A stretch of 9,073 bases of DNA, from assembly GCA_903859265.1 (NCBI GenBank), contig CAIOLZ010000252.1, positions 1-9,073 of the forward strand. Direction: 5' to 3'. This stretch comes from an uncultured beta proteobacterium (lineage in GTDB: Bacteria > Pseudomonadota > Gammaproteobacteria > Burkholderiales > Burkholderiaceae_C). A model generated the notes under the pieces. The model had not been told where the DNA came from. It saw only the letters and a program-made list of their open reading frames with translations, and made no database searches. Positions 1 to 6,345 of the stretch are shown here, piece by piece (positions within the stretch are counted from its first letter, which is position 1; each line of letters starts with the position of its first letter). The position numbers were made by a program, and so were the translations under genes.

Positions 1-138
1 GCTCCAGCCTGCGGAACTGGCCAGTCCCTGTGTGCCCCAGTCGGAGTTCAGCGTACATCCGCAACTCGCACAGGCCAGCGCGGATCCCACTGGCAGCGCC
101 AGCGATACGGACAAAATAAGTTGGGTAGAAGTTTTCAT
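1..138 (-). CDS. Secreted CASCGC-motif protein, N-terminal 46 codons only
   Basis: This minus-strand reading frame starts with ATG at 138 and stays open to the window's left edge, so only the first 46 residues are visible. It opens with a classic Sec signal peptide (MKTSTQ, a hydrophobic stretch LILSVSLALPVG, then a likely cleavage after SALA). The mature end would begin CASCGC followed by TLNSDWGTQG. Three cysteines within six residues directly after the cleavage site suggest a thiol metal site or disulfide near the N-terminus. I have a loose memory of this kind of N-terminus on uncharacterised exported, possibly outer-membrane, proteins of Burkholderiales, but no named function can be given. 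It lies 58 nt downstream of the PCuAC gene on the same strand, so it is probably part of the same metal-handling group. No clear Shine-Dalgarno sequence is seen. Confidence 0.75.
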   Translation of the reverse strand, partial: MKTSTQLILSVSLALPVGSALACASCGCTLNSDWGTQGLASSAGWS

Positions 139-196
139 AAAAGTAGGTGAAAAGCGATGTTGAAAGAAACAAGGTGACCGAATGGACCTGTTGCGC

Positions 197-703
197 TTAG
201 TGATTGCCAGAAGCGGACGGATCGGTGTTCAGCGCAGACGCGACGGGAGCGTTGAGGGAATATTTGCTCTCGCTGCCGTCCTCGGCTTTGAAGACAAGCG
301 TCAATGGGATTGACGAACCCTTGGCGAGCGGCTGTTTGAGGTCCATCAGCATGATGTGGTAGCCACCCGGTGTGAGGTCGATGGTTTTGCCCTTGGGGAG
401 CGGCAATCCCCCCGTCACTGCGCGCATCGTCATCATTGCGCCGCTCATCTTCATTTCATGAACTTCCGCCACCCCTGCTACCGGAGTCGATACAGCGATC
501 AGGCGGGTGTCACTGCTGGCAGTGAGTTTCATAAAGGCGCTGCTTGACGTTTGACCCGGCACGGTGGGATTGGCCCAGGCGCTCTGAACGTTGACGGCCT
601 GTGCATAAGACGGGGATGCAGCCAAGGTCGCTATCAGTGGCAGGACGCAAATAGCAATGCGCATGCAGATTGCGCGGTAAATTTTTAGCATTGGCAGTTG
701 CAT
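197..703 (-). CDS. PCuAC-family periplasmic copper chaperone
   Basis: This is a PCuAC (formerly DUF461) copper(I) chaperone. Characterised members deliver copper in the periplasm, for example to cytochrome oxidase CuA sites. With the start at 703 the protein has 168 residues. A signal peptide covers about residues 1-34 and ends PSYA. The copper ligands are visible: H82, ten residues later M93, then H116-I-M118 in the hallmark segment GGYHIMLMDL, with extra methionines at 84, 86, 90 and 91. The C-terminus ends in a short tail with a final His. The frame is open back to an ATG at 766, but the added residues look non-coding and would bury the signal peptide. I chose 703 because a purine-rich GAAAAGAA lies a few bases upstream; 691 and 664 are alternatives. 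It lies 171 bp after the DUF2946 gene and 58 bp before the CASCGC-motif gene. Confidence 0.9.
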   Translation of the reverse strand: MQLPMLKIYRAICMRIAICVLPLIATLAASPSYAQAVNVQSAWANPTVPGQTSSSAFMKLTASSDTRLIAVSTPVAGVAEVHEMKMSGAMMTMRAVTGGLPLPKGKTIDLTPGGYHIMLMDLKQPLAKGSSIPLTLVFKAEDGSESKYSLNAPVASALNTDPSASGNH

Positions 704-874
704 AGGGTTCTTTTCGAACATGGGTTTTATCGATGGCGGCGAGGGCGTTGATGAAACCTTCGCCATGAATGGGCGCGCGGGCCTTCACCGGACTTCAGGA
801 AGGCGACAGCATCGCGCCGGATGCTCACAAGCCCCGATACGCCGTTTTGAAGCGATCGGGTGCCCGATGAAAAC
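704..874. other. Spacer between DUF2946 and PCuAC genes with two small hairpins
   Basis: This is the longest gap in the minus-strand gene string. It contains two perfect 6-bp inverted repeats: GCCTTC (781-786) with GAAGGC (799-804), and AGCATC (808-813) with GATGCT (820-825). Neither is followed by a T-run in either direction, so they are not textbook intrinsic terminators. They could act as RNA processing or stability elements, or be chance in GC-rich DNA. No convincing sigma-70 promoter was seen for the PCuAC gene, and no copy of the 8497-8516 palindrome. Confidence 0.3.
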
Positions 875-1231
875 TCAGATGCGGGTCGGGGGGCCGCGCG
901 CCGGCAGCGGCGCTGCGGTGGCTGATGCAATGCGGGCCGATGCAATGCTCTGCATCGCAAAACCCATCGGCTGCGCGTGGTCGAACAGGACAAAGGCAAT
1001 GGAGGGGGGAGCCCCTACACCGGCACACAGGGGGCAGTCCATCGTGTGACCGACCCCCGCCGCATTCGCGTCCCCGTTGGCAGGGGCCAGCTTCATCGTC
1101 CCGGAGGCGGAACACACCAGTTGCGAATTCTGCGGATGGACTATGGGAGAAGCAATGGCAACACCCAGAAACAACGCGAACCACACCAGCACGAAACGCG
1201 CCATATGGTGTGCATTGCGGAGTTTTTCCAT
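875..1231 (-). CDS. DUF2946 family protein
   Basis: A 118-residue protein of the DUF2946 type. The family has no established biochemical function but is commonly found beside copper-uptake receptors and PCuAC chaperones in proteobacteria, as here. An N-terminal hydrophobic segment (about residues 11-28, RFVLVWFALFLGVAIA) serves as a signal anchor or signal peptide. Next come VCSASG with C40, M46 and H62, and the characteristic HTMDCPLC motif (C66 and C69), followed by APP. The C-terminus ends in ARGPP, also typical of the family. Cys, Met and His in the exported part make metal binding plausible, but this is inferred. The start at 1231 gives a sensible N-terminus; Met10 at 1204 is possible and would still keep the hydrophobic segment. 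It follows exbD by 80 bp and precedes the PCuAC gene by 171 bp. Confidence 0.85.
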   Translation of the reverse strand: MEKLRNAHHMARFVLVWFALFLGVAIASPIVHPQNSQLVCSASGTMKLAPANGDANAAGVGHTMDCPLCAGVGAPPSIAFVLFDHAQPMGFAMQSIASARIASATAAPLPARGPPTRI

Positions 1232-1311
1232 AGGAAGATTATTGCATGGCTACGATTTCCAGGCAGTTCCTGTGCGGCGGTTACCTGCAAACACGGGCGC
1301 TCCGGAATACA

Positions 1312-1719
1312 TCAATTGGGTTCGGTAATAAAACCAATTTTCCGGATGCCCGAGCGCTGGGCCGCAGCCATGGCGGTGGCCACGCGTTCATAGCGGACTG
1401 CCTTATCCGCGCGAATATGCAGTTCCGGCTGCGGCTGCTTTTGCGCTGCGGCTTTCAGGTTGGCGTTGAGTTGCGCATCGCTGACCAGGATGTCATTCCA
1501 GAAATAGGAACCGGTGGCATCCACGCTGAGCCGGATGGTCTCGGGCTTGATGTTTTCGGGCTGATTGACCGCGTGCGGGAGGTCGATATTGACCGCATGC
1601 TGCATGATCGGAATGGTGATGATAAAAATAATGAGGAGTACCAGCATCACATCCACGAGTGGCGTCATGTTGATTTCGTTCATCACTTCATCGGAGTGGT
1701 CCTGGGCCTTGAAAGCCAT
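1312..1719 (-). CDS. exbD: ExbD, TonB-system energising subunit
   Basis: ExbD, the small subunit of the inner-membrane proton channel that drives TonB. The 135-residue length is normal. It has the expected layout: a short cytoplasmic N-terminus with MNEINMTPLVDVMLVLLIIF, one transmembrane helix (about 22-42) and a periplasmic domain. The essential proton-carrying aspartate is present as D23 in PLVDVMLVLL. The C-terminal domain carries HIRADKAVRYERV, a standard ExbD/TolR segment. The start codon follows directly after the exbB stop (TAAATG, no gap), so the two are almost certainly co-translated. Together with the adjacent exbB and tonB it makes a complete dedicated energy-transducing complex, presumably for the receptor at the head of this operon. 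TolR is the main paralogue to exclude; the TonB neighbour favours ExbD. Confidence 0.95.
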   Translation of the reverse strand: MAFKAQDHSDEVMNEINMTPLVDVMLVLLIIFIITIPIMQHAVNIDLPHAVNQPENIKPETIRLSVDATGSYFWNDILVSDAQLNANLKAAAQKQPQPELHIRADKAVRYERVATAMAAAQRSGIRKIGFITEPN

Positions 1720-2430
1720 TTAGTGGTCTCCGGATTTTTTGATGTTCCCCACGCGCGCACCAGTCAGAAAATACGCATGCAAGTCGTGCGCAAAACGGCT
1801 CAACCGGGATAGCACTTTTTTGTTGGCACGCACGATGGCGTTGTAGCCGAGGACAGCCGGAATGGCAACCGCGAGTCCCAGCGCCGTCATGATGAGCGAC
1901 TCCCCAATCGGGCCGGCCACCTTGTCCAGCGAGGCTTGCCCCGCCAACCCGATTGCCATCAATGCATGGTAGATACCCCAAACGGTTCCGAACAGACCGA
2001 TAAAGGGCGCGGTTGATCCGGCAGACGCCAGAATCCCCAGCCCGCTTTGCAAATCTGAGGTTGCATCGTCAATGCCATTCTGAAGGCTGCGGGTCAACCA
2101 GTCGCTGAAGTCGAAGCCTTCATGCAGCGCATGTTGCGTATTGTCATGCTGAGCGCCAATGTGCCTGGCTGCTTTTTCGCCCTCCATGGCCAAGGCCAGA
2201 TAAGGGCTATCTGGATGGGCGGCAAGCAGCGCAACCCCCTGTGTGAAGTCCTTGGCATGCCAGAACGCTTCTATCTGCTTCGATTCCCGGGTCTGCGCCG
2301 CGAGGTTCAAGGATTTCATGAACATCACGATCCAGGAAGCCAGCGACATGCACAGCAAAAGCAGCAGCACGCCGCGCGTTACCAGATCGCCCTGCTCCCA
2401 AACATTCAAAATTCCCGTTCCGGCGTTCAT
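1720..2430 (-). CDS. exbB: ExbB, MotA/TolQ/ExbB proton channel protein
   Basis: A 236-residue MotA/TolQ/ExbB-family protein, the pentameric scaffold of the TonB motor. Three transmembrane segments are visible at about 17-39, 130-160 and 176-200, with a long cytoplasmic loop between the first two. The family signature GLFGTVWGIYHA occurs in the second segment. The third contains PIGESLIMTALGLAVAIPAV with the conserved glutamate E177. The ATG overlaps the tonB stop as ATGA (2427-2430), and its own stop abuts the exbD start, so tonB, exbB and exbD form a translationally linked trio. There is no long N-terminal periplasmic extension of the kind seen in some ExbB proteins. TolQ is excluded by the context: no tolA, tolB or pal is nearby. 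Confidence 0.95.
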   Translation of the reverse strand: MNAGTGILNVWEQGDLVTRGVLLLLLCMSLASWIVMFMKSLNLAAQTRESKQIEAFWHAKDFTQGVALLAAHPDSPYLALAMEGEKAARHIGAQHDNTQHALHEGFDFSDWLTRSLQNGIDDATSDLQSGLGILASAGSTAPFIGLFGTVWGIYHALMAIGLAGQASLDKVAGPIGESLIMTALGLAVAIPAVLGYNAIVRANKKVLSRLSRFAHDLHAYFLTGARVGNIKKSGDH

Positions 2431-3113
2431 TGAGATCCTTCCAACACAAAATTTATAGGTACGTTAAACCACATGGGCTCGGGGACGCCGCCGCGTTTTC
2501 CGGGAACATAGCGCCAGCTCTTTACCGTGCTCAGTGCGGCCTGGTCCAACAGTTCAAATCCGCTGGACGTCTTGACCCTGGCATCCTGCGCCGACCCGTC
2601 GGTGCCGATGAGAACGCTGATGGTTACCGTGCCCTGCTCGCCGCGCCTTTTACTGATATTGGGATAGGCGGGTTTTGGATTGTGCAGGTACTCGGCACTG
2701 CTTGAGGGTAGTTCCACTTTGGGCGCGGCGGCCACTTCTGTTTTTGCAGGACTTGCCGGTGTGCCGATCGGACTCAGGACCGGTTGGGCAACCGTGGTTC
2801 CTGCGACGGAGTTGGGGGTCGGTAAAGCGTCCGGGATGGCCACAGGGACGGGCGCCGGGGCCGTCAGCGCTTTGGCGGGCTCGGCATGGGGCACCATGGC
2901 GGGCTTTGCTGGCAAAGGCTTTGGCGGCTCCGGCATGGGTTTGACCGGCTCATCCGTAGTCGCAATCGCCTCCACCGGCACCACGATCTCCACAGCCCTT
3001 TGCAACAAGCCGGTCTGCAAAGCCCATAGGGCGGCAATATGCAGCAACACGACGGCAACAATGAGGGCCACCGTGCTACGGAGCGACGAAGTTCTTGAGG
3101 CGTTGACGGACAT
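2427..3113 (-). CDS. tonB: TonB energy-transducing protein
   Basis: A 228-residue TonB. It contacts ExbB-ExbD through its single membrane helix and the TonB box of outer-membrane receptors through its C-terminal domain. The N-terminal helix spans about 12-33 and contains the conserved membrane histidine (H25 in VVLLHIAAL). A Pro/Ala/Lys-rich periplasm-spanning linker (about 55-135, with repeated EPPKP- and PAKP-like pieces) follows. The C-terminal TonB domain (about 139-226) shows YLHNPKPAYP, GEQGTV, and SSGFELLDQAALSTVKSWRYVP, all hallmarks. The gene begins 14 nt after the binding-protein stop and overlaps exbB by an ATGA. Its location between the ABC importer and exbBD suggests it is dedicated to the receptor of this locus rather than being the general housekeeping TonB. 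Confidence 0.95.
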   Translation of the reverse strand: MSVNASRTSSLRSTVALIVAVVLLHIAALWALQTGLLQRAVEIVVPVEAIATTDEPVKPMPEPPKPLPAKPAMVPHAEPAKALTAPAPVPVAIPDALPTPNSVAGTTVAQPVLSPIGTPASPAKTEVAAAPKVELPSSSAEYLHNPKPAYPNISKRRGEQGTVTISVLIGTDGSAQDARVKTSSGFELLDQAALSTVKSWRYVPGKRGGVPEPMWFNVPINFVLEGSQ

Positions 3114-3127
3114 CCGGGCTTACTGCC

Positions 3128-4039
3128 TCAGTTCTTTTGCATTGCGTTGACAAGTTCCGCAATGTTGTGGTGCATCAACTTCAGATAGCTCGCGCCTGCC
3201 GCATCTTTGGCGGACAAGGCATCCACATACAGTTCGGGGCCGAGCGTGACGCCTGTATCGGCTGCGATTTGCGTTATGAGCTTTGGATTGGCCATGTTTT
3301 CCATGAATACGGCCTTGATCTTTTCACGTTTGATCTGGCGAATGAGCCCCGCAACTTCCCTGGCACCGGGCTCGGTTTCCGTGGAAACACCTTGGGCCGC
3401 AAGGATGGTGACGTTGTAGTGCGCGGCGAAATAGCCAAAAGCATCGTGCGAGGTGATGACCTTGCGCTTGGCTGGCGGGATGCTGTTTATCTGCGCTTTT
3501 GCCCAGTCGTCGAGTGCCTGAAGTTCCGTGATGTAGCCGTCAGCGTTCTTCTGGTACACAGACGCTCCGGCCGGATCGAGTTTGGTCAGCGCAGTCCTGA
3601 TGTTCTGGACGTAAATCATCACGTTGGTCGGGTCCTGCCAGGCATGCGGGTCTGTTTCGGTTAATCCCGGCAAACCTCCAACGGCCAGGGTGCGCGGTGT
3701 GATGCCTTTGGATGCCTCCAGCCGCTCGCCCTTGAAGCCTGACGATTCAAGGAGCTTTTGCATCCAGCGTTCAAAGCCGAGGCCGTTCATCACGATGAGC
3801 CTGGATTGCAGAATGGTTTTTGCGTCCACCGGTTTGGGCTCGAATACATGGGCATCCTCGTCCGGCCCCACCAGCGCAGTCACCTTGACGCGGTCGGCGC
3901 CGACAACGCTTACAAGGTCGGCCAGAATGCTGAAACTGGCCGTTACCTTCATGGGTTCAGAGGCCTGCGTGCCAGTTGGAACATAAGCTGCAATGAGCAA
4001 GCAGGCGGCCAAAGCAATCTGAAGAAGACGTCTGTGCAT
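3128..4039 (-). CDS. znuA: Zinc-type ABC transporter substrate-binding protein (cluster A-I)
   Basis: A periplasmic metal-binding protein of the ZnuA/TroA/AztC family (cluster A-I), 303 residues from the chosen start. The frame is open to 4258, but ATG 4039 gives a good signal peptide (MHRRLLQIALAACLLIAAYV, cleavage near residue 27) just 8 nt after the permease stop. The four expected metal ligands can be placed: H64 (DEDAHVFEP), H132 (TDPHAWQDP), H198 (TSHDAFGYF) and D273 (YVDALS). Histidine at the third position is the zinc-type arrangement; manganese binders usually have glutamate there. The long His-rich loop of enterobacterial ZnuA is absent, and GVSTETEPGAREVAGLIRQI is closer to the AztC-like branch. 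Zinc is therefore most likely, with manganese not ruled out. It captures metal in the periplasm and hands it to the permease at 4048-4932. Confidence 0.92.
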   Translation of the reverse strand: MHRRLLQIALAACLLIAAYVPTGTQASEPMKVTASFSILADLVSVVGADRVKVTALVGPDEDAHVFEPKPVDAKTILQSRLIVMNGLGFERWMQKLLESSGFKGERLEASKGITPRTLAVGGLPGLTETDPHAWQDPTNVMIYVQNIRTALTKLDPAGASVYQKNADGYITELQALDDWAKAQINSIPPAKRKVITSHDAFGYFAAHYNVTILAAQGVSTETEPGAREVAGLIRQIKREKIKAVFMENMANPKLITQIAADTGVTLGPELYVDALSAKDAAGASYLKLMHHNIAELVNAMQKN

Positions 4040-4047
4040 TTTCAGTC

Positions 4048-4932
4048 TCAGGCAGTGCGGTGCTTTTGGGGCAGCAGACCCTGGACCCATCCGCCCGGGG
4101 CCAGCAGCAATGAAATGCCATACAGGATTCCGGCGCAGCCAATGATGGTGGGCCCCGATGGTGTGTTGAAGTAATAGGAGACCAGCAGTCCGCCAAAACC
4201 TGCAAGCATGGCCTGCAAGGCGGCATTGATCAGTTGGGCGGGCAGAGTGTCGTGCCACAGGCGCGCCGAAACTGCGGGCAACATCATCAGGCCCACCGCC
4301 ATCAGCGTGCCCATGGTCTGGAATCCGGCAACCAGATTGACCACGACCAGCATCAGAAAACCCTGTTGCCAGACCCAGCTGCGCCGTCCGGAAGCCGCCA
4401 GGTACACCGGGTCAAAACTCTCCAGCACCAGACCGCGGTAGAGGACGGCCAGCGTCAGCAGCGTCCCGCTGGCAACGCCGGTCACCATGATCAGGCCCTG
4501 ACTGTCCACACCGAGTGCGCTGCCGAACAGGATGTGCAACAAATCCAGTTGAGTGCCCTGCGATGACATCAGCGTGATACCCAGTGCCAGTGCTACCAGG
4601 TAAATGGCGGCCAGGCTGGCATCCTCCTTGAGCAAGGTCGATCGGCTCACCAGGCCGGCCAGCGCGACCACGATCAGGCCGCCGAGGACGCCACCGATGG
4701 TCATGGCGGTGAGGGACACACCGAACAGCATGAAACCCATCGCCACACCCGGCAATATCGCGTGGCTCAGGGCGTCGCCCAACAGGCTCATGCGCCGCAA
4801 GGTCAGGAAAATGCCCAATGGTGCGCCGCTCACCGAGAGCGCCAGGGTCGCCACCAAGGCGCGACGCATAAAGGCGAACTCGCTGAAGGGGTCAACCAGC
4901 AGGCCCCACACGGTTTGGATCCAGTGGATCAT
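4048..4932 (-). CDS. znuB: ABC-3 family metal permease (ZnuB type)
   Basis: A 294-residue ABC-3 family permease, the inner-membrane channel of the Zn/Mn importer. The N-terminal family segment EFAFMRRALVATLALSVSGA is followed by GIFLTLRRMSLLGDALSHAILPGVAMG, which is strongly conserved. The central cytoplasmic loop, which docks the ATPase, reads ESFDPVYLAASG at about 171-182. The segment VSYYFNTPSGPTIIG (about 251-265) near the end is also typical. Roughly eight membrane helices can be drawn from the hydrophobicity. The start codon overlaps the ATPase stop as ATGA (4929-4932), so the two are translationally coupled. It does not itself reveal the metal; the choice of zinc rests on the binding protein and the linked Zur-like regulator. 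Confidence 0.95.
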   Translation of the reverse strand: MIHWIQTVWGLLVDPFSEFAFMRRALVATLALSVSGAPLGIFLTLRRMSLLGDALSHAILPGVAMGFMLFGVSLTAMTIGGVLGGLIVVALAGLVSRSTLLKEDASLAAIYLVALALGITLMSSQGTQLDLLHILFGSALGVDSQGLIMVTGVASGTLLTLAVLYRGLVLESFDPVYLAASGRRSWVWQQGFLMLVVVNLVAGFQTMGTLMAVGLMMLPAVSARLWHDTLPAQLINAALQAMLAGFGGLLVSYYFNTPSGPTIIGCAGILYGISLLLAPGGWVQGLLPQKHRTA

Positions 4933-5690
4933 GGTGTCACCACCGAATTGTTATGTCCCTCGACCTCGTCTGTGTGGCATTCCTGGGCCGTATCATCCCA
5001 GGCCTCGGCCATCATGCGGGCCCGCTGCAGATTGTCTGGCGTCATCACCCCTGGCGTTTCACCCCAGGCCACGACTTCCCGGGCCAGCAGCAGTGTGTCC
5101 GGAAAAAATTCACGCACTTGGTGTTCATCGTGAAGTACGGCAATCACCGTGCGCCCTTCGTCATGCCATTTGCCAATGAGTTCCAGCAGCGCCTGCGTGG
5201 TCCGGGAGTCCACCGCGTTAAAGGGTTCATCCAGCAGAATCAGGTCAGCGTCTTGCACCAGCAGACGCGCAAACATGACCCGCTGAAGTTGCCCCATGGA
5301 GAGCGTCCCGACGGGCCGTTGTTCGAACCCGTCGAGCCCGACCGTGTGCAGGGCCGACTCAATGCGCGCGTGCATTGCGCGCGACATGCCGCGCCAGGGG
5401 CCAACCGTGCTCCATGTGCCCAGCATGACGCAATCGAATACGGTGATCGGGAACGTGCGTTCAATCTCCGACGCCTGTGGCAGGTAGGCGATGCGTTCGC
5501 GCCCAAGTTCCATGCCTACGGAGCCGCTTGACAGGGGCAGCGCACCCACCAGGCTCTTGAGCAAGGTGCTTTTACCCGCGCCATTGGGCCCGATAACGGC
5601 GGTTAAAGATCCGGTTTCGAATTTGCCATTGATGTGGTGCAACGCCGGGTGGCTGCGGTAGCTGACGGTCAGGTTTTTCAGCGCAATCAT
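4929..5690 (-). CDS. znuC: Metal ABC transporter ATPase (ZnuC type)
   Basis: ATP-binding subunit of the metal importer, 253 residues starting MIALKNLTVSYR at 5690. The reading frame extends upstream to 5978, but that part lies inside the small membrane gene and the thioredoxin gene, and 5690 gives the normal ABC N-terminus. All core motifs are present: Walker A GPNGAGKST (34-42), Q-loop glutamine Q72 in YLPQ, signature LSMGQ (130-134, a modest variant of LSGGQ), Walker B LILLDEP (150-156) and the switch histidine H188 in VLHDEH. After the fold ends, about 25 residues form a polar tail with a Cys-His pair (ECHTD) and further acidic and His residues, which may be lineage-specific. The start overlaps the stop of the 40-residue membrane gene (ATGA, 5687-5690) and the stop overlaps the permease start. 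Confidence 0.95.
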   Translation of the reverse strand: MIALKNLTVSYRSHPALHHINGKFETGSLTAVIGPNGAGKSTLLKSLVGALPLSSGSVGMELGRERIAYLPQASEIERTFPITVFDCVMLGTWSTVGPWRGMSRAMHARIESALHTVGLDGFEQRPVGTLSMGQLQRVMFARLLVQDADLILLDEPFNAVDSRTTQALLELIGKWHDEGRTVIAVLHDEHQVREFFPDTLLLAREVVAWGETPGVMTPDNLQRARMMAEAWDDTAQECHTDEVEGHNNSVVTP

Positions 5691-5809
5691 GGTTGCACCT
5701 GTCCATTGGCCCAGGCCACAGCAAGCCAAAGCAGGCTGACAACTGGCAATATGCAGGCTATGCGCAGCCACAGCGGCCAGCCCAAAATGCTTGAAAGTCT
5801 GGTGTTCAT
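5687..5809 (-). CDS. Small single-span membrane protein, 40 residues, function unknown
   Basis: I do not recognise this protein. It is a complete 41-codon frame with ATG at 5809 and TGA at 5689-5687. It overlaps the preceding thioredoxin gene as ATGA (5806-5809) and the following ATPase gene as ATGA (5687-5690). Precise coupling on both sides, in an operon packed the same way, is the strongest evidence that it is translated. The product starts MNTRLSSILGWPLWLR, then a hydrophobic helix (about 17-34, ending SLLWLAVAWA), and a short polar tail NGQVQP. It has four tryptophans and one cysteine (C19). The basic N-terminus predicts the N-in orientation. No signal cleavage site is convincing. It may be an accessory subunit of the ABC importer or an anchor for the thioredoxin, but neither can be shown from sequence. 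Confidence 0.72.
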   Translation of the reverse strand: MNTRLSSILGWPLWLRIACILPVVSLLWLAVAWANGQVQP

Positions 5810-6345
5810 AGGTTGGAAGGCGCGCAACGGCGCAATGAATCGGCAAGCCAATTGGAATCAATGCCGCCGGCCTTGGACGCGCACAAGCGATGCCTGACGT
5901 CGAGCACCACCGTGTAGGGAAGCGCCCCGGTTTTGTCGCCGAAACGCCGCATGATGCCGTCCGACTGGCCAGGTGCAAGCAATTGCGGGTAGGTCACGGT
6001 TTGCGACTGCAAAAAGGCGCGCGCTTTGAGGCGGTCGTCCACCGCAATGCCTACAAACTGAACACCGGGAAAATTCAGCGCTTGCTGGTGCAGCATCGGC
6101 ATCTCGGCCACACAGGGCGGGCAAAAACTGCCCCAGAAATTCAACACCATAGGCGTGCCTGCGTAATCGGCAAGACGGAGAATTTGCGTGCCGTCGAGCT
6201 CTGCAAGCTCCAGCTCCAAGACCTTGTCGTGCGCCTGGGCGGAAGGCGATGGCTTCGCCTGCGTGCTTTCGGCGTCCATGGCGTTTGCCGTTCCCAATCC
6301 AAAGCACAACACCAGCGCACTCACCATCACGGCTAGCGCTCGCAT
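5806..6345 (-). CDS. TlpA-like periplasmic thiol-disulfide oxidoreductase
   Basis: A TlpA/ResA-type thioredoxin-fold protein of 179 residues acting in the periplasm. A signal peptide covers residues 1-22 (MRALAVMVSALVLCFGLGTANA); the cysteine at 14 does not fit a lipobox, so it is probably soluble after cleavage or anchored only by an uncleaved signal. The redox motif is FCPPC (C75, C78) inside VLNFWGSFCPPCVAEMP, and the cis-proline is P143 in GALPYTVVLD. The residue before the first cysteine is Phe rather than the usual Trp. Two further cysteines, C155 and C174, could form a second disulfide. The frame is open to 6399, but 6345 is chosen because its ATG shares one base with the receptor stop (TGATG). 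This tight link suggests a job in reducing receptor, binding-protein or metal-ligand thiols rather than general cytochrome maturation. Confidence 0.92.
   Translation of the reverse strand: MRALAVMVSALVLCFGLGTANAMDAESTQAKPSPSAQAHDKVLELELAELDGTQILRLADYAGTPMVLNFWGSFCPPCVAEMPMLHQQALNFPGVQFVGIAVDDRLKARAFLQSQTVTYPQLLAPGQSDGIMRRFGDKTGALPYTVVLDVRHRLCASKAGGIDSNWLADSLRRCAPSNL

Noticed and set aside
1232..1311. Possible promoter or terminator between exbD and the DUF2946 gene
   Set aside because: An AATAAT lies upstream of the DUF2946 start on the minus strand but without a -35 at proper spacing, and the only inverted repeat is a short CAGG/CCTG pair with no T-run; too weak to annotate.
1246..1812. 188-codon open frame on the plus strand
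   Set aside because: It lies antisense to exbD and the end of exbB, which are unambiguous.
4040..4258. Upstream extension of the binding-protein frame to 4258
   Set aside because: It overlaps the permease C-terminal region out of frame and would place an internal signal peptide after 73 residues; ATG 4039 gives a normal export signal.
5691..5978. Upstream extension of the ABC ATPase frame to 5978
   Set aside because: The added region is out of frame across the thioredoxin end and the 40-residue membrane gene; the ABC fold begins at MIALKNL (5690) with an ATGA overlap.
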